This document shows positions 27,492 to 35,879 of a stretch of DNA of 40,593 nucleotides, in pieces. Position 1 is the first letter of the stretch; every line of letters begins with the position of its first letter. The notes under the pieces were generated by a model. That model was not told the DNA's origin, ran no database searches, and saw nothing but the letters and a program-made list of their open reading frames with translations. The translations under genes were made by a program, and so were the position numbers. Source of the stretch: a candidate division KSB1 bacterium (GTDB taxonomy: Bacteria; Zhuqueibacterota; JdFR-76; DREG01); the NCBI GenBank assembly GCA_022566355.1, contig JADFJB010000025.1:1-40593 (forward strand), in the 5' to 3' direction.

Positions 27492-28880
27492 TTAATTCAG
27501 ATCAGTGGATAATTTTTCTTCTAAATTTCCAATTTTACTGTACAATTCAGCCAGGTAAATCAATTTATTATATTTTGTTGAAATTAAAGTTGCCCTGGCT
27601 CGTGTCAACGAAACCCTTGAAATGACTATTTCCAACAGGGTTCCCGCTCCAACCCGGTAGCGCTCTTCATTTAAGCGCAGGTCTTCTTCCGCAGATTGAA
27701 TGTTATCCAGGTTAATCAACTCAATCTCTTTGTTTGCCTGTAAATTCAGAAAAGCTTGTTCGATCTCGTTTCTTAGGGTTAGTTTGCGGTTAATTAGATT
27801 TTCTCTATCGATGTAGTAATTAAGATTAGCTCGATCGATACTGGCTGCATCGGAAAAGCCATTGAATATATTCCATGAGAGACTGATTGACCCTCTAATC
27901 TGATAATTCTTATCAATAGGACTATATAGTTGGTCAAATTTCGAATTAGACCGACCATAATTTGCACTGAATGTAATTCTTGGCAAAAAATTGGCTTTCG
28001 ACATTTTTACGCCATAATCTGAAGCGCTCATCCTCTCTTCTAAACTTTTTAATTCCGGATTCATCTGTTCTGCCATGGACCAGGTTTCCTCTAATGTACG
28101 ATCCAAAGGTTCTATCTCCAGGTTTGTCTCAACAATCTCAATTGGAGTTCCTGGGTTTCGTGCCATCGCAATATTGAGATTATTTCGATTCAGGTTAACA
28201 ATATTTTGCTGTGAAATCAGGTTTGTCATATCTTGCCCCAAGTTCACTTTTCCCCGAAAAACATCTGCCTGGGCTACAGCGCCCAATTCGTACATAACTT
28301 CAGTTTTTTTCAGCTGCTCTCTGGAGGATTCGACAGCTTGCTGGAAAACTTCTAACAGTTTCATGCTTTTGATATATTCATAATAACGTTGTACAAGCGT
28401 TGCTATCGTTTGTTTACGAGTATTCTCATAGCTATATTCTTCACTACTATAGTTGCGGTTCGCTTGCTTGATCTGGTTCCACCAGCGCCCACCGTCATAA
28501 ATAGTTTGGGAAATGGATAGGGAGCTAGTAAAAAATGAAGTCGTCGATTCCTGTGTGATACTTTGCTGTTGAACAAAAGTAATCTCGCCGGTCTCCGGAT
28601 TTTGTACTGGCACATCTCTCGTGTAAAGAGCCGCTGATTGAAAAGTACGTGAAGGATTCAAACTTGCGCTTAAAGAGGGCAAAATATTAGAGCGTGCTGA
28701 AGTAACGTTCGTACCTGCGATATCCACACGTCTTTGAGCATTTTTTAAATTCGAATTGTTCTTAATCGCTATTTGAATACAATCGTTGATTGTCAACGCA
28801 TTTGTTTGGGAATATACCCATTGCGGGACGAATCCGATAATGATGATAATGACTGCTATATTAATTATTTTACGCCACAT
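27492..28880 (-). CDS. TolC-family outer-membrane efflux protein
   Basis: A 462-residue outer-membrane channel. A signal peptide (MWRKIINIAVIIIIIGFVPQWVYSQ) precedes the two OEP repeats, each with long alpha-helical stretches (for example YYEYIKSMKLLEVFQQAVESS and the LRLNEERYRVGAGTLLEIV region) and the beta-strand signature RNPGTP at the repeat boundary. The start is the ATG at 28880, which follows GAGAGG by 8 bases; a longer frame would overlap the YIP1 gene. It supplies the exit duct for the adaptor/ABC pump encoded downstream. Confidence 0.92.
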   Translation of the reverse strand: MWRKIINIAVIIIIIGFVPQWVYSQTNALTINDCIQIAIKNNSNLKNAQRRVDIAGTNVTSARSNILPSLSASLNPSRTFQSAALYTRDVPVQNPETGEITFVQQQSITQESTTSFFTSSLSISQTIYDGGRWWNQIKQANRNYSSEEYSYENTRKQTIATLVQRYYEYIKSMKLLEVFQQAVESSREQLKKTEVMYELGAVAQADVFRGKVNLGQDMTNLISQQNIVNLNRNNLNIAMARNPGTPIEIVETNLEIEPLDRTLEETWSMAEQMNPELKSLEERMSASDYGVKMSKANFLPRITFSANYGRSNSKFDQLYSPIDKNYQIRGSISLSWNIFNGFSDAASIDRANLNYYIDRENLINRKLTLRNEIEQAFLNLQANKEIELINLDNIQSAEEDLRLNEERYRVGAGTLLEIVISRVSLTRARATLISTKYNKLIYLAELYSKIGNLEEKLSTDLN

Positions 28881-28905
28881 TTTGAACCTCTCTATTTTTG
28901 TTAAC

Positions 28906-29631
28906 TTAACTGCCAAACATACCCCCGAATACACTACTTAACGCTATTGAAACAAATATCCAAATTACCCACAATCCAACAACTGCCGTAGCAGCTTTTC
29001 CTTGGGTAAATTTATAAATTACCCCAAATCCGATTATTAACAATACTACCATCCAGATCGTAAATAGATCAAATTTTGCTAAGAATTTATAAATAAAATC
29101 TTCTTTCATATCCGAGGATAAAAATGCCGCGGGGCTGAATGGTACGTCAAAGGAATTTTTTGCCAGCATAACCGGGACGGCAATTATGGTTCCTACAGTT
29201 TGTATACCCAAGGTTGTATAGCTATATACGGCGAGTACTTTTTTGTACGTGCTGTCACCACCAAGTAGATGGTTATTGACAAGGAAAAATATCCCGGCTA
29301 CAATAAATGCCATTACAAACGTGGATATAATCGCCCCAATCGGGCCAAGATATTTTATAAACACTTCGGTTTGTTGGACTTGTTGCTGGGCATCTTCATA
29401 AGACATACCTTGCTTATCCACTAATTGATCTATTTGAGTTTGTACAATAACAGGAAATAATACAAAAGCTGCAATGGCAGCAATAATGGCAACAACTAAT
29501 AGTGGTACGATCCAATCCGGTTTTCGATCAATGCTTTCGTAAGCAGCTTGCGGCGAAAAATAAATATCAATCCATCTCTGGATGAATCCCTTTTCAGTTT
29601 CTGCAGCGGATGTTGTAGTCTGATCGTCCAT
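28906..29631 (-). CDS. YIP1-family integral membrane protein at the head of the efflux operon
   Basis: A 241-residue Yip1-family protein: a cytoplasmic start with GFIQRWIDIYFSPQAAYESID, then about five hydrophobic segments (for example IVPLLVVAIIAAIAAFVLF and FVMAFIVAGIFFLV). I chose the ATG at 29631 because of AAAGGA before it; another ATG at 29649 has no ribosome site. It is 25 bases upstream of tolC and so is likely co-transcribed with the efflux genes. Its role in the pump, if any, is unknown. Confidence 0.84.
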   Translation of the reverse strand: MDDQTTTSAAETEKGFIQRWIDIYFSPQAAYESIDRKPDWIVPLLVVAIIAAIAAFVLFPVIVQTQIDQLVDKQGMSYEDAQQQVQQTEVFIKYLGPIGAIISTFVMAFIVAGIFFLVNNHLLGGDSTYKKVLAVYSYTTLGIQTVGTIIAVPVMLAKNSFDVPFSPAAFLSSDMKEDFIYKFLAKFDLFTIWMVVLLIIGFGVIYKFTQGKAATAVVGLWVIWIFVSIALSSVFGGMFGS

Positions 29632-29842
29632 GGTTTTTCCTTTCAACATAACTGATTAAAAACGAATACTGTTAATTATTGTTTCAAAGTTTCAGGTAAT
29701 ACAAGAACACCCTGGAAATATTCAGAAAATACTAAAATGAATCGAAAATGAGAGTTTATTTAAAAAACCCTTATTACTAGAATGTAATAAATCAAATTAT
29801 TGAAGCAATAAGATAAATGACAAAAACAACTTTTATGAATTT

Positions 29843-31285
29843 TTATCTATTTGAATTTTCCAGAGAGCCCGGGTGTAATAATTCCACCTTTAGTTCCTCC
29901 AAATAGCTCAGCGCCGCATCGTACTCGTTGGGGATTTTCCCATCGAGTATGGCGTCCTCAATGGCTTTCTTAAACTTACCAACAAGTGGACTTGGAGAGA
30001 TTCCGCAGACTTCCATGATTTTTTCTCCACGGACAGGAGACTGAAATCCCCTGAGTTGGTCTTTCTCCATAACTTCACCGACCCGGCTCATCACATAATC
30101 AAAATTTTTCAAATGTTCTTTAACCCGTTTGGGATTGCCGGAAGTGATATCCGCCCGGCACAGTTTTAACAAATCATCCAATTCCTCACCGGCCTGTACG
30201 ATAAACCGGCGAATTGCAGAATCCGTTACATCCTCGGAAACCAAAAAAATTGGCCGGAGATGTAGGCGAATCAGCTTCTGTACAAACTCCTTTACATCAT
30301 TAGAGATTCGCATGCGCTTAGAGATCCCTTCCATCATTCTTGCGCCAATTTCATCGTGGCCATGGAAAGTCCAGCCAACCTTCTCATCAAATCTTTTGGT
30401 TTGGGGTTTTGCCACATCATGGAAAAGGGCAGCAAGCCGAAGATTCAATTTATCCGAAACCTTTGCAATGTTGTCAACAACGATCAGGGTATGGTAAAAA
30501 ACATCCTTGTGATGAAATCCTTTTCTTTGCTCAACGCCTTTCATATCAATCAATTCCGGCAGTACATGGGCCAATACATCTAATTTATCCATCAATAAAA
30601 GCCCGGTTGAAGGCTTTGGTGCTGAAAGAATTTTGAAGAATTCATCCGTAATTCGTTCCTTGGAGACAATCTCCAAACGCGACGCCATTTTTGTAATTGA
30701 TCTTTCAGTCCCTAAGTCGATCTCAAAATTCAACAGGGTTGCAAAACGGATAGCGCGCAGGATTCGCAAAGGGTCATCTTTGAAGGTTATGCTCGGTTCC
30801 AGTGGAGTTCGTATGATTTTTTGATCCAAATCGCTCATCCCGTTAAATGGATCATACATCTTTCCCCAATTATTGTTGTTGAGTCCAACGGCGAGCGTAT
30901 TTATGGTGAAATCACGGCGGGCAAGGTCGGATTTAAGGTCCGCTTTTTTTACCATAGGCTTGCGTGAATTTTCCAGGTAACTCTCTTCCCTTGCGGTGAC
31001 AAACTCCAGTTTGTATCCATTCAGCTCGAGCATGGTCGTTCCGAACCGTTCAAAAACAACTACGTTTTTGGCGTTGTATTCCTTTTGCAGCAATTTGGTA
31101 AATTCCAATGCATCGCCAACTATTGTAAAATCCAGATCCATTCGCACATCACTGTATGGATCATCAGAAAGGAGTAAATCACGTATGAAACCGCCTACAA
31201 CATAGACTGAAAAACCATGATTGTCCGCGATCTGTCCGATCTCATTTAGAATATTTGGGAAATATTTTACGCACTGGGCTAACAT
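29843..31285 (-). CDS. cca: CCA tRNA nucleotidyltransferase with HD domain
   Basis: A 480-residue class II tRNA nucleotidyltransferase, which adds or repairs the 3' CCA end of tRNAs. The catalytic head has GGFIRD (31-36) and the DxD pair in MDLDFTIVGD (Asp50, Asp52). It continues with RRDFTINTLA and the ERITDEFFKIL neck. The C-terminal third carries an HD phosphohydrolase domain (HKDVFYHTL, LFHDVAKP, FHGHDEIGA). Such HD-bearing forms are common in bacteria; some are A-adding enzymes or poly(A) polymerases, and the sequence alone does not tell these apart. The ATG at 31285 is preferred to a GTG 12 bases upstream. Confidence 0.92.
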   Translation of the reverse strand: MLAQCVKYFPNILNEIGQIADNHGFSVYVVGGFIRDLLLSDDPYSDVRMDLDFTIVGDALEFTKLLQKEYNAKNVVVFERFGTTMLELNGYKLEFVTAREESYLENSRKPMVKKADLKSDLARRDFTINTLAVGLNNNNWGKMYDPFNGMSDLDQKIIRTPLEPSITFKDDPLRILRAIRFATLLNFEIDLGTERSITKMASRLEIVSKERITDEFFKILSAPKPSTGLLLMDKLDVLAHVLPELIDMKGVEQRKGFHHKDVFYHTLIVVDNIAKVSDKLNLRLAALFHDVAKPQTKRFDEKVGWTFHGHDEIGARMMEGISKRMRISNDVKEFVQKLIRLHLRPIFLVSEDVTDSAIRRFIVQAGEELDDLLKLCRADITSGNPKRVKEHLKNFDYVMSRVGEVMEKDQLRGFQSPVRGEKIMEVCGISPSPLVGKFKKAIEDAILDGKIPNEYDAALSYLEELKVELLHPGSLENSNR

Positions 31286-31432
31286 CTGAAAATACACTCA
31301 TCAAATTAAATATTTGATAATATAAAACCAGGCATGTCAAATGCAATGAATTTCATACAAGTTAGAGGTGTTATTTAATATGGATATTCTGAAAAATTAA
31401 CTGCCCTAAGGATATTGATCACTGGTTATGGA

Positions 31433-32362
31433 TCATTGATCCTCATCCTCCCATCGTACAGTTTTTAGCCGGTTATTGCGAAAATGGAGAAAGTAAGTTC
31501 GATCTTTAACCCCTTTGTAAGTCCAAATTTCAGTGTCAACATTGTCCTTTTTACCCTGGATTTCTTTTTTTACCGGTTCACCCCAACTAATCAACACCAT
31601 ATCTTCATTCATCCCTTTCCGTAATTGACGATCTTCGATCAACTTCCAATCACGTATTCGCCAATATGGAAATTTCCTTCTCGGATCGCTTAAGTACCAA
31701 TCTTTGGTAAATTCATCAAAATTTTTATACAAAAGATAACCTTGCCGTTTTGCCCTGGTCGAAAAAATAAACCTGATTGGGAAAAACCCATATTCATCCC
31801 ATGCGACCGAATCTAGACGAACCGGTTGTATATTCTTTAAAGGAATGGTTCCATTGTCTTCAAAATTATACAGAGCATCCCATTTTTTGCTCCAAAATGT
31901 CCTGCCAACTTCATTTTTGGCATTGTCAAAATCATCTACAAATCCGAAATTAACTACCTTGGATTCATTATCGTCCCAATAATAAACTTCCCGCATATTA
32001 TGAAGCAATCTTACTTTCCAAAAATAACCCAGGCGCCAATAAGGGCTTCTGTTGGGTTTTGTAATCAAAATTTGGCCATGCCAAACCTCCTCAATCTTTC
32101 CGTATTTGTACAACAAATCTTCCCGTTTTGGTTTGGGTCGATCAAAATTATATGGATTGTAGTACCAGTCGAAATAAGGATTTTTCACCTTAACATGATT
32201 GCAACGAAGATAGAAAATGACTTTTCCGATCCAATCCTGCCTTTCATCACCAAAAAACTCGTGAGGATTTTCAATTTTTGAGACAGGACCTTCTTTTTGC
32301 CCCAATAGTAAATTGGGGCTGAAGATCAACAAAAAGAATGAGATTGTGAAACTCTTTTTCAT
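31433..32362 (-). CDS. Exported protein of unknown function with BamE/OmlA-like C-terminus
   Basis: A 309-residue secreted protein; the leader MKKSFTISFFLLIFSPNLLLGQ is a signal peptide. The body is rich in Trp/Tyr/Arg (for example NPYFDWYYNPYNF). The last ~60 residues (RKGMNEDMVLISWGEPVKKE, EIWTYKG, YFLHFRNNRL) match the pattern of BamE/SmpA-type domains, in which a GM-x4-V-x3-WGxP helix is followed by two strands. No catalytic motif is seen. ATG 32362 is used; a TTG 6 bases upstream is less likely. It lies in a loose minus-strand group with the thioredoxin-like and propeller genes, with no other hint of function. Confidence 0.7.
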   Translation of the reverse strand: MKKSFTISFFLLIFSPNLLLGQKEGPVSKIENPHEFFGDERQDWIGKVIFYLRCNHVKVKNPYFDWYYNPYNFDRPKPKREDLLYKYGKIEEVWHGQILITKPNRSPYWRLGYFWKVRLLHNMREVYYWDDNESKVVNFGFVDDFDNAKNEVGRTFWSKKWDALYNFEDNGTIPLKNIQPVRLDSVAWDEYGFFPIRFIFSTRAKRQGYLLYKNFDEFTKDWYLSDPRRKFPYWRIRDWKLIEDRQLRKGMNEDMVLISWGEPVKKEIQGKKDNVDTEIWTYKGVKDRTYFLHFRNNRLKTVRWEDEDQ

Positions 32363-32390
32363 TCCCAAAATCCGAAAAAGGGGAATTAAA

Positions 32391-32798
32391 TTATACTCTT
32401 AACCGAGAAAACAGCTCATGTTTTGAAGGTATTCGCCCGGAGAATAATAATTCTCCATCGAATATAATTGCCGGTAATCTGTATAGCATGAATAAACTTT
32501 GAAACGAGGCCCGGGAATATTTCTTTTTCCGCCAAATATCCAATAATATTTTGGGGGTTAGAAATAGCTGGTTGCGAGGGTCAACTTGTGAAATATCGAT
32601 ATCATCTGAAAATTTATTTTTTACTTCGAGAAATAACGGGGCAATACCTGAAAGAATAGTGCGTTGTTGGTCAAAAATCGGCTGACCGTTTTGAACCAGC
32701 CAATCTCCTTCCAGTTTTCCACAGCAATCGCTTCCGGTTAACTGGCCTTCATTTTCCCGTATAAAAATCAATGAATGATTTGAAGTTGCTTTAGACAT
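32391..32798 (-). CDS. Small thioredoxin-fold-like protein with a CC motif
   Basis: A 135-residue cytoplasmic protein. It has adjacent cysteines in TGSDCCGKLEGD (Cys25-Cys26), a DPRNQLFLTPKIL segment, and a C-terminal YRLPAIIFDGELLFSGRIPS stretch. The latter looks like the cis-Pro strand and last helix of thioredoxin/glutaredoxin-like folds (P-A-x-x-x-D/N-G-x-x-x-x-G). The vicinal Cys pair suggests a redox or metal(loid) role. I do not recognise a characterised family. It is 28 bases upstream of the exported-protein gene and may share its transcript. Confidence 0.65.
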   Translation of the reverse strand: MSKATSNHSLIFIRENEGQLTGSDCCGKLEGDWLVQNGQPIFDQQRTILSGIAPLFLEVKNKFSDDIDISQVDPRNQLFLTPKILLDIWRKKKYSRASFQSLFMLYRLPAIIFDGELLFSGRIPSKHELFSRLRV

Positions 32799-32816
32799 TG
32801 TTTAGGAAGATTAACA

Positions 32817-32850
32817 TTTGCCGTTTCACATGTGCCGTCTGCCGTTTTAC
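32817..32850. repeat. Degenerate heptamer repeat behind the propeller gene
   Basis: Read on the minus strand, three ACGGCA units occur within 34 bases, starting 2-6 bases after the TAG stop of the PQQ-propeller gene. They correspond to the exact ACGGCAA array behind the glutamate dehydrogenase gene (8474-8511), in the same gene-relative orientation. Confidence 0.6.
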
Positions 32851-32852
32851 AT

Positions 32853-34295
32853 CTATAATTTTCCAAAGCAATACAATGCACCTACTGTTCGAATATAAAT
32901 CCGGTTGTTGGAAATGGCCGGGGTTGCATAACATTTGTCACCAAGATCATTTACTGCCATGATTTCCAGGCTGCCATCTGGTTTGAGGACAGAAACTTTA
33001 CCGGATCGGGCGATCATAAAAATTTTATCATCTGCAGCCACTGGCGATGAGTAATACGCATCTACCGCACCTAGCAGCCGGACCTGCTTGATAACCTCAC
33101 CATTAGATGGATTGAATGAAGTTACAATACCGCCATCATTGACCATGTAAAGGATATTTTTATATATCAGCGGTGACGGTAATTGAGGTACCGATTTATG
33201 ATATTGCCACAAAAGATTGGTTTCGGTCATATCACCATGGCCACCAAGCCGGATTCCTAACATGCCGTTCTTGGACCCCAAAGCAGCCTTATAATATTCC
33301 CATTCATCCGGACTCATGTTTTTGTCATGATTCAAATCCATAAACGAAAACCAGGCTTGGATTTTACCCTCCGGCAGTTCCTCTTTGGATAATAAGCCAT
33401 TGCCGTCCTTATCCTGCTCTTTCCATACTTCCTGGTAATGCGGAACTGTAACAATTTTATCCGGTTGGTTCATAGGCGACCCATAGCCATTTACAAAAAT
33501 GATATCATCACTCATTACTGGAGTTGATTTCATTTCGAAGGAGAGGCCGCTTACCCACCAGTTTTTGCTGCCGGAATCGATCGCGTAAGAAGTCAGAAAA
33601 AAAGATCCCGGCACGATTAGCTCTGCTTTTCCATTTTTTGGATAATACAGGATAGGAGTCGAGTGCCCACTTTTTGCTTCCGGCCGTTTAATATTCCAAA
33701 TAACTTTACCGCTGTTTTTATCCAAAGCCAGCAGAAAGGAATTCGTGCTTTGATCGCAGTTTAAAATAACTTTGTTATCCGCAAGAATCGGGGAAGCCCC
33801 CATTCCGTAAATATTATTGAAAGGACTTAAGGGATAGCGCCAACGTTCATTGCCGGTGAAATCGTAAGAGATGAGTCCGTAATCGGCGAAAAAAACATAG
33901 ACATTTTCCTCATCTACCACCGGGCTGGGAGATGCCGGGTTATTACGAGCATCGATCTTATCCTGGCGATCTCTTGGGGACTGCTTTCGCCACAGGATTT
34001 TTCCATCCTTGCGATCAAGACAAAAGGTGAAAAGGGTATCTCCGGAGAAAGCTGTGAGGAAAATATATTTTTCAGAAAGGATTGGCGATGAGTGGCCTTT
34101 GGGCAGCTCGGTCTTCCAGATCATGTTTTTATCCGGACCGAATTCCAGCGGAAGGCCAACGGCTGTTACCACTCCGGAACCATTGGGTCCGCGGAAACGA
34201 GACCACTTTTCTCCAGGCTTATCCGAAGATATGGCCTGAGAATAGAATACGAAAATGAATAGCAGGTACAATAAGAATTTTGTAATTGTTTTCAT
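32853..34295 (-). CDS. Secreted PQQ-type beta-propeller protein with inserted EF-hand pair
   Basis: A 480-residue exported protein with signal peptide (KTITKFLLYLLFIFVFYSQAIS) followed by WSRFRGPNGSGVV and repeated Trp-docking blades (FCLDRKDGKILWRKQSP, LALDKNSGKVIWNIKRPE, TSFNPSNGEVIKQVRL). This is the architecture of PQQ-like propellers common in Planctomycetes and FCB genomes. At about residues 285-335 two EF-hand-type loops (DKDGNGLLSKEEL and DLNHDKNMSPDEW) interrupt the propeller. PQQ dehydrogenase catalytic residues are not evident, so it is more likely a binding or scaffold protein. No partner enzyme is adjacent. Confidence 0.87.
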   Translation of the reverse strand: MKTITKFLLYLLFIFVFYSQAISSDKPGEKWSRFRGPNGSGVVTAVGLPLEFGPDKNMIWKTELPKGHSSPILSEKYIFLTAFSGDTLFTFCLDRKDGKILWRKQSPRDRQDKIDARNNPASPSPVVDEENVYVFFADYGLISYDFTGNERWRYPLSPFNNIYGMGASPILADNKVILNCDQSTNSFLLALDKNSGKVIWNIKRPEAKSGHSTPILYYPKNGKAELIVPGSFFLTSYAIDSGSKNWWVSGLSFEMKSTPVMSDDIIFVNGYGSPMNQPDKIVTVPHYQEVWKEQDKDGNGLLSKEELPEGKIQAWFSFMDLNHDKNMSPDEWEYYKAALGSKNGMLGIRLGGHGDMTETNLLWQYHKSVPQLPSPLIYKNILYMVNDGGIVTSFNPSNGEVIKQVRLLGAVDAYYSSPVAADDKIFMIARSGKVSVLKPDGSLEIMAVNDLGDKCYATPAISNNRIYIRTVGALYCFGKL

Positions 34296-34809
34296 GAATG
34301 TCGCCTTTCAGTTTGGTTGAGAAGACAGATATTTCGATAAGTACACTAATTCATAAATTTATGACATATTTTTAATAAAGTCGAAGTACTTGTTTAATTT
34401 CAACGACCCCTCCTAACCTCCCCTTATCAAGGGGAGGAATTTCCCCTCCTTGTTTTAAGGAGGGGTCAGGGGAGGTTATTTTGATGTTGATAAATCTAAT
34501 TTATTTACCTCACCGTATTTATTGTTTTTATGTACTTGTACTAAATACTAAATAAATAAACTTACTATCAATTTTTGAAAAAAACAGCTTATTTTTTTGA
34601 GCTTGAATTATTGGTTTGGCCCCCTAATTTGTGAGCTTTCAATTCTAACTAACTATAACTAAATAACTTTTAAGAAAATAACCCGCAACTTTATTTATGG
34701 GAAACAAATTGAATTAATTAACTTCTTAAAACCATTTCTTTCTAAATAACAGACACTGTCTTTTTTTGATTTCCTTTAGCAATGTTTCTTCTATCATAGT
34801 TAACAAAAG
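34296..34809. other. 514-bp non-coding region with a palindromic repeat
   Basis: No gene is supported. The G/C-rich repeat at 34406-34478 is the only structure; the rest is strongly A+T-rich. It contains the promoter of the propeller gene, which I could not pinpoint. Confidence 0.6.
34406..34478. repeat. Dispersed G/C-rich palindromic repeat, copy 2 (complete)
   Basis: 34406-34453 is the exact inverse of 1-48. Two perfect 9-bp stems are visible: CCTCCCCTT (34417-34425) with AAGGGGAGG (34429-34437), and CCCCTCCTT (34443-34451) with AAGGAGGGG (34457-34465). A further pairing of AACCTCCCC (34415-34423) with GGGGAGGTT (34469-34477) closes the whole element, so alternative folds are possible. Confidence 0.88.
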
Positions 34810-35757
34810 CTAATCAACATTCTCAATCAAAGCTCCACCCATTGTTGTCTGCCCACCATAAAAAAGACAACGTGTCCAGATCCGGCTGAGTATGTAAAGT
34901 TGGCCCAAAATAAAAGGTACGAAAACAGCCAGCCAACTGGAGCTGCTGCTTGGATCGAAAGCGAGGAGCCAATAGATGCCAAAAAAGAGCAGCCACACAA
35001 TGCCAATTGATAGGTACAATCCAAACGTTTTGCCAAGATTTCGAACGATCATTTTAAACGCTTTGATTGGGGCAGTTAAGGCATTTTTATGATCTTGAAG
35101 AACGGTTAAGATTTTGCTGTAATCGAATAACATATTCACAAGCCAGACAAGAACCCAAAGGATAAAGTATTTGATCACGGTGTAAAAAAAGTGAACCCGC
35201 TCATCGAGTGTCTCTCGCGTTAACGAACTGACAATGTCGGAAAGCCAGCTCATCACAAAACCAAAAAGAATAAAATACAAAATCGTAGCCATCAACCATA
35301 GAACGATAAACCTTGGAAAAAATTCGGCAGCCTTTTGAAAGAATGTGCTTTGTTCATCCTGGTTTGCATACAATGAAATAAAACCGCCGGAGAAAAAGGT
35401 CCAAAAAAGCATCATTACCACGCCCATAAAAACAATTCCCGCAAATCCCTCAGTTAGATTTCCTGAGATAAACGCGTCCAAACTTTTTAGAATGGCGCCA
35501 ATCCCGACTACACCAGGCTCAAAGGTGGCCGCCAACCCACCAGCCTCGGCCCTGTAACTATTGTACCAAAGCCCGTCAAATCCGGTAGACATGTTTTCCG
35601 CCGCCTGGCTGGAGCCCAGTGAATCCTGAATCGTCCCGGCAAGAATGGCGGCAAATACCATCGCGACAACCAGGTTCAAAAAGTAGACTAACAGAATATA
35701 ACGTTTGGATCGTCCTACGTTTTTTATTCCTGTTCGAATCGCTTCTGTAATCTTCAT
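34810..35757 (-). CDS. Polytopic membrane protein of unknown function
   Basis: A 315-residue inner-membrane protein with about six hydrophobic segments (YILLVYFLNLVVAMVFAAILAG; GIVFMGVVMMLFWTFFSGGFISLY; FIVLWLMATILYFILFGFV; YFILWVLVWLVNMLF; FGLYLSIGIVWLLFFGIYWLL; WLAVFVPFILGQLYILSRIW). The start KITEAIRTGIKNVGRSKRYILL and the loop DYSKILTVLQDHKNALTA recall 'glycerophosphoryl diester phosphodiesterase membrane domain'-like proteins, but I do not assign a family. It lies 122 bases downstream of the M1 peptidase gene on the same strand. Confidence 0.75.
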   Translation of the reverse strand: MKITEAIRTGIKNVGRSKRYILLVYFLNLVVAMVFAAILAGTIQDSLGSSQAAENMSTGFDGLWYNSYRAEAGGLAATFEPGVVGIGAILKSLDAFISGNLTEGFAGIVFMGVVMMLFWTFFSGGFISLYANQDEQSTFFQKAAEFFPRFIVLWLMATILYFILFGFVMSWLSDIVSSLTRETLDERVHFFYTVIKYFILWVLVWLVNMLFDYSKILTVLQDHKNALTAPIKAFKMIVRNLGKTFGLYLSIGIVWLLFFGIYWLLAFDPSSSSSWLAVFVPFILGQLYILSRIWTRCLFYGGQTTMGGALIENVD

Positions 35758-35809
35758 TTTTCTTTATCTCCAATTAAATCTTAGCTTTCCAAAAATTCCA
35801 TTTGCCCGC

Positions 35810-35833
35810 CACCCTGAGCGGAGTCGAAGGGTG
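35810..35833. repeat. CCCTGAGCGGAGTCGAAGGG-type palindrome
   Basis: CACCCT and AGGGTG enclose GAGCGGAGTCGA. This 24-bp palindrome is a form of a repeat known from many unrelated environmental genomes. It lies between the M1 peptidase stop and the start of the membrane-protein gene and could act as a transcript-end hairpin. Confidence 0.6.
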
Positions 35834-35879
35834 GTATAAATTTGAAATAAACACCATGCTTCGACATATAAATCCAGGA

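Noticed and set aside
31433-32362. GWxTD-domain protein
   Set aside because: I looked for the GW-x-TD motif typical of this FCB family and it is absent; the C-terminus fits a BamE/OmlA-like pattern better.
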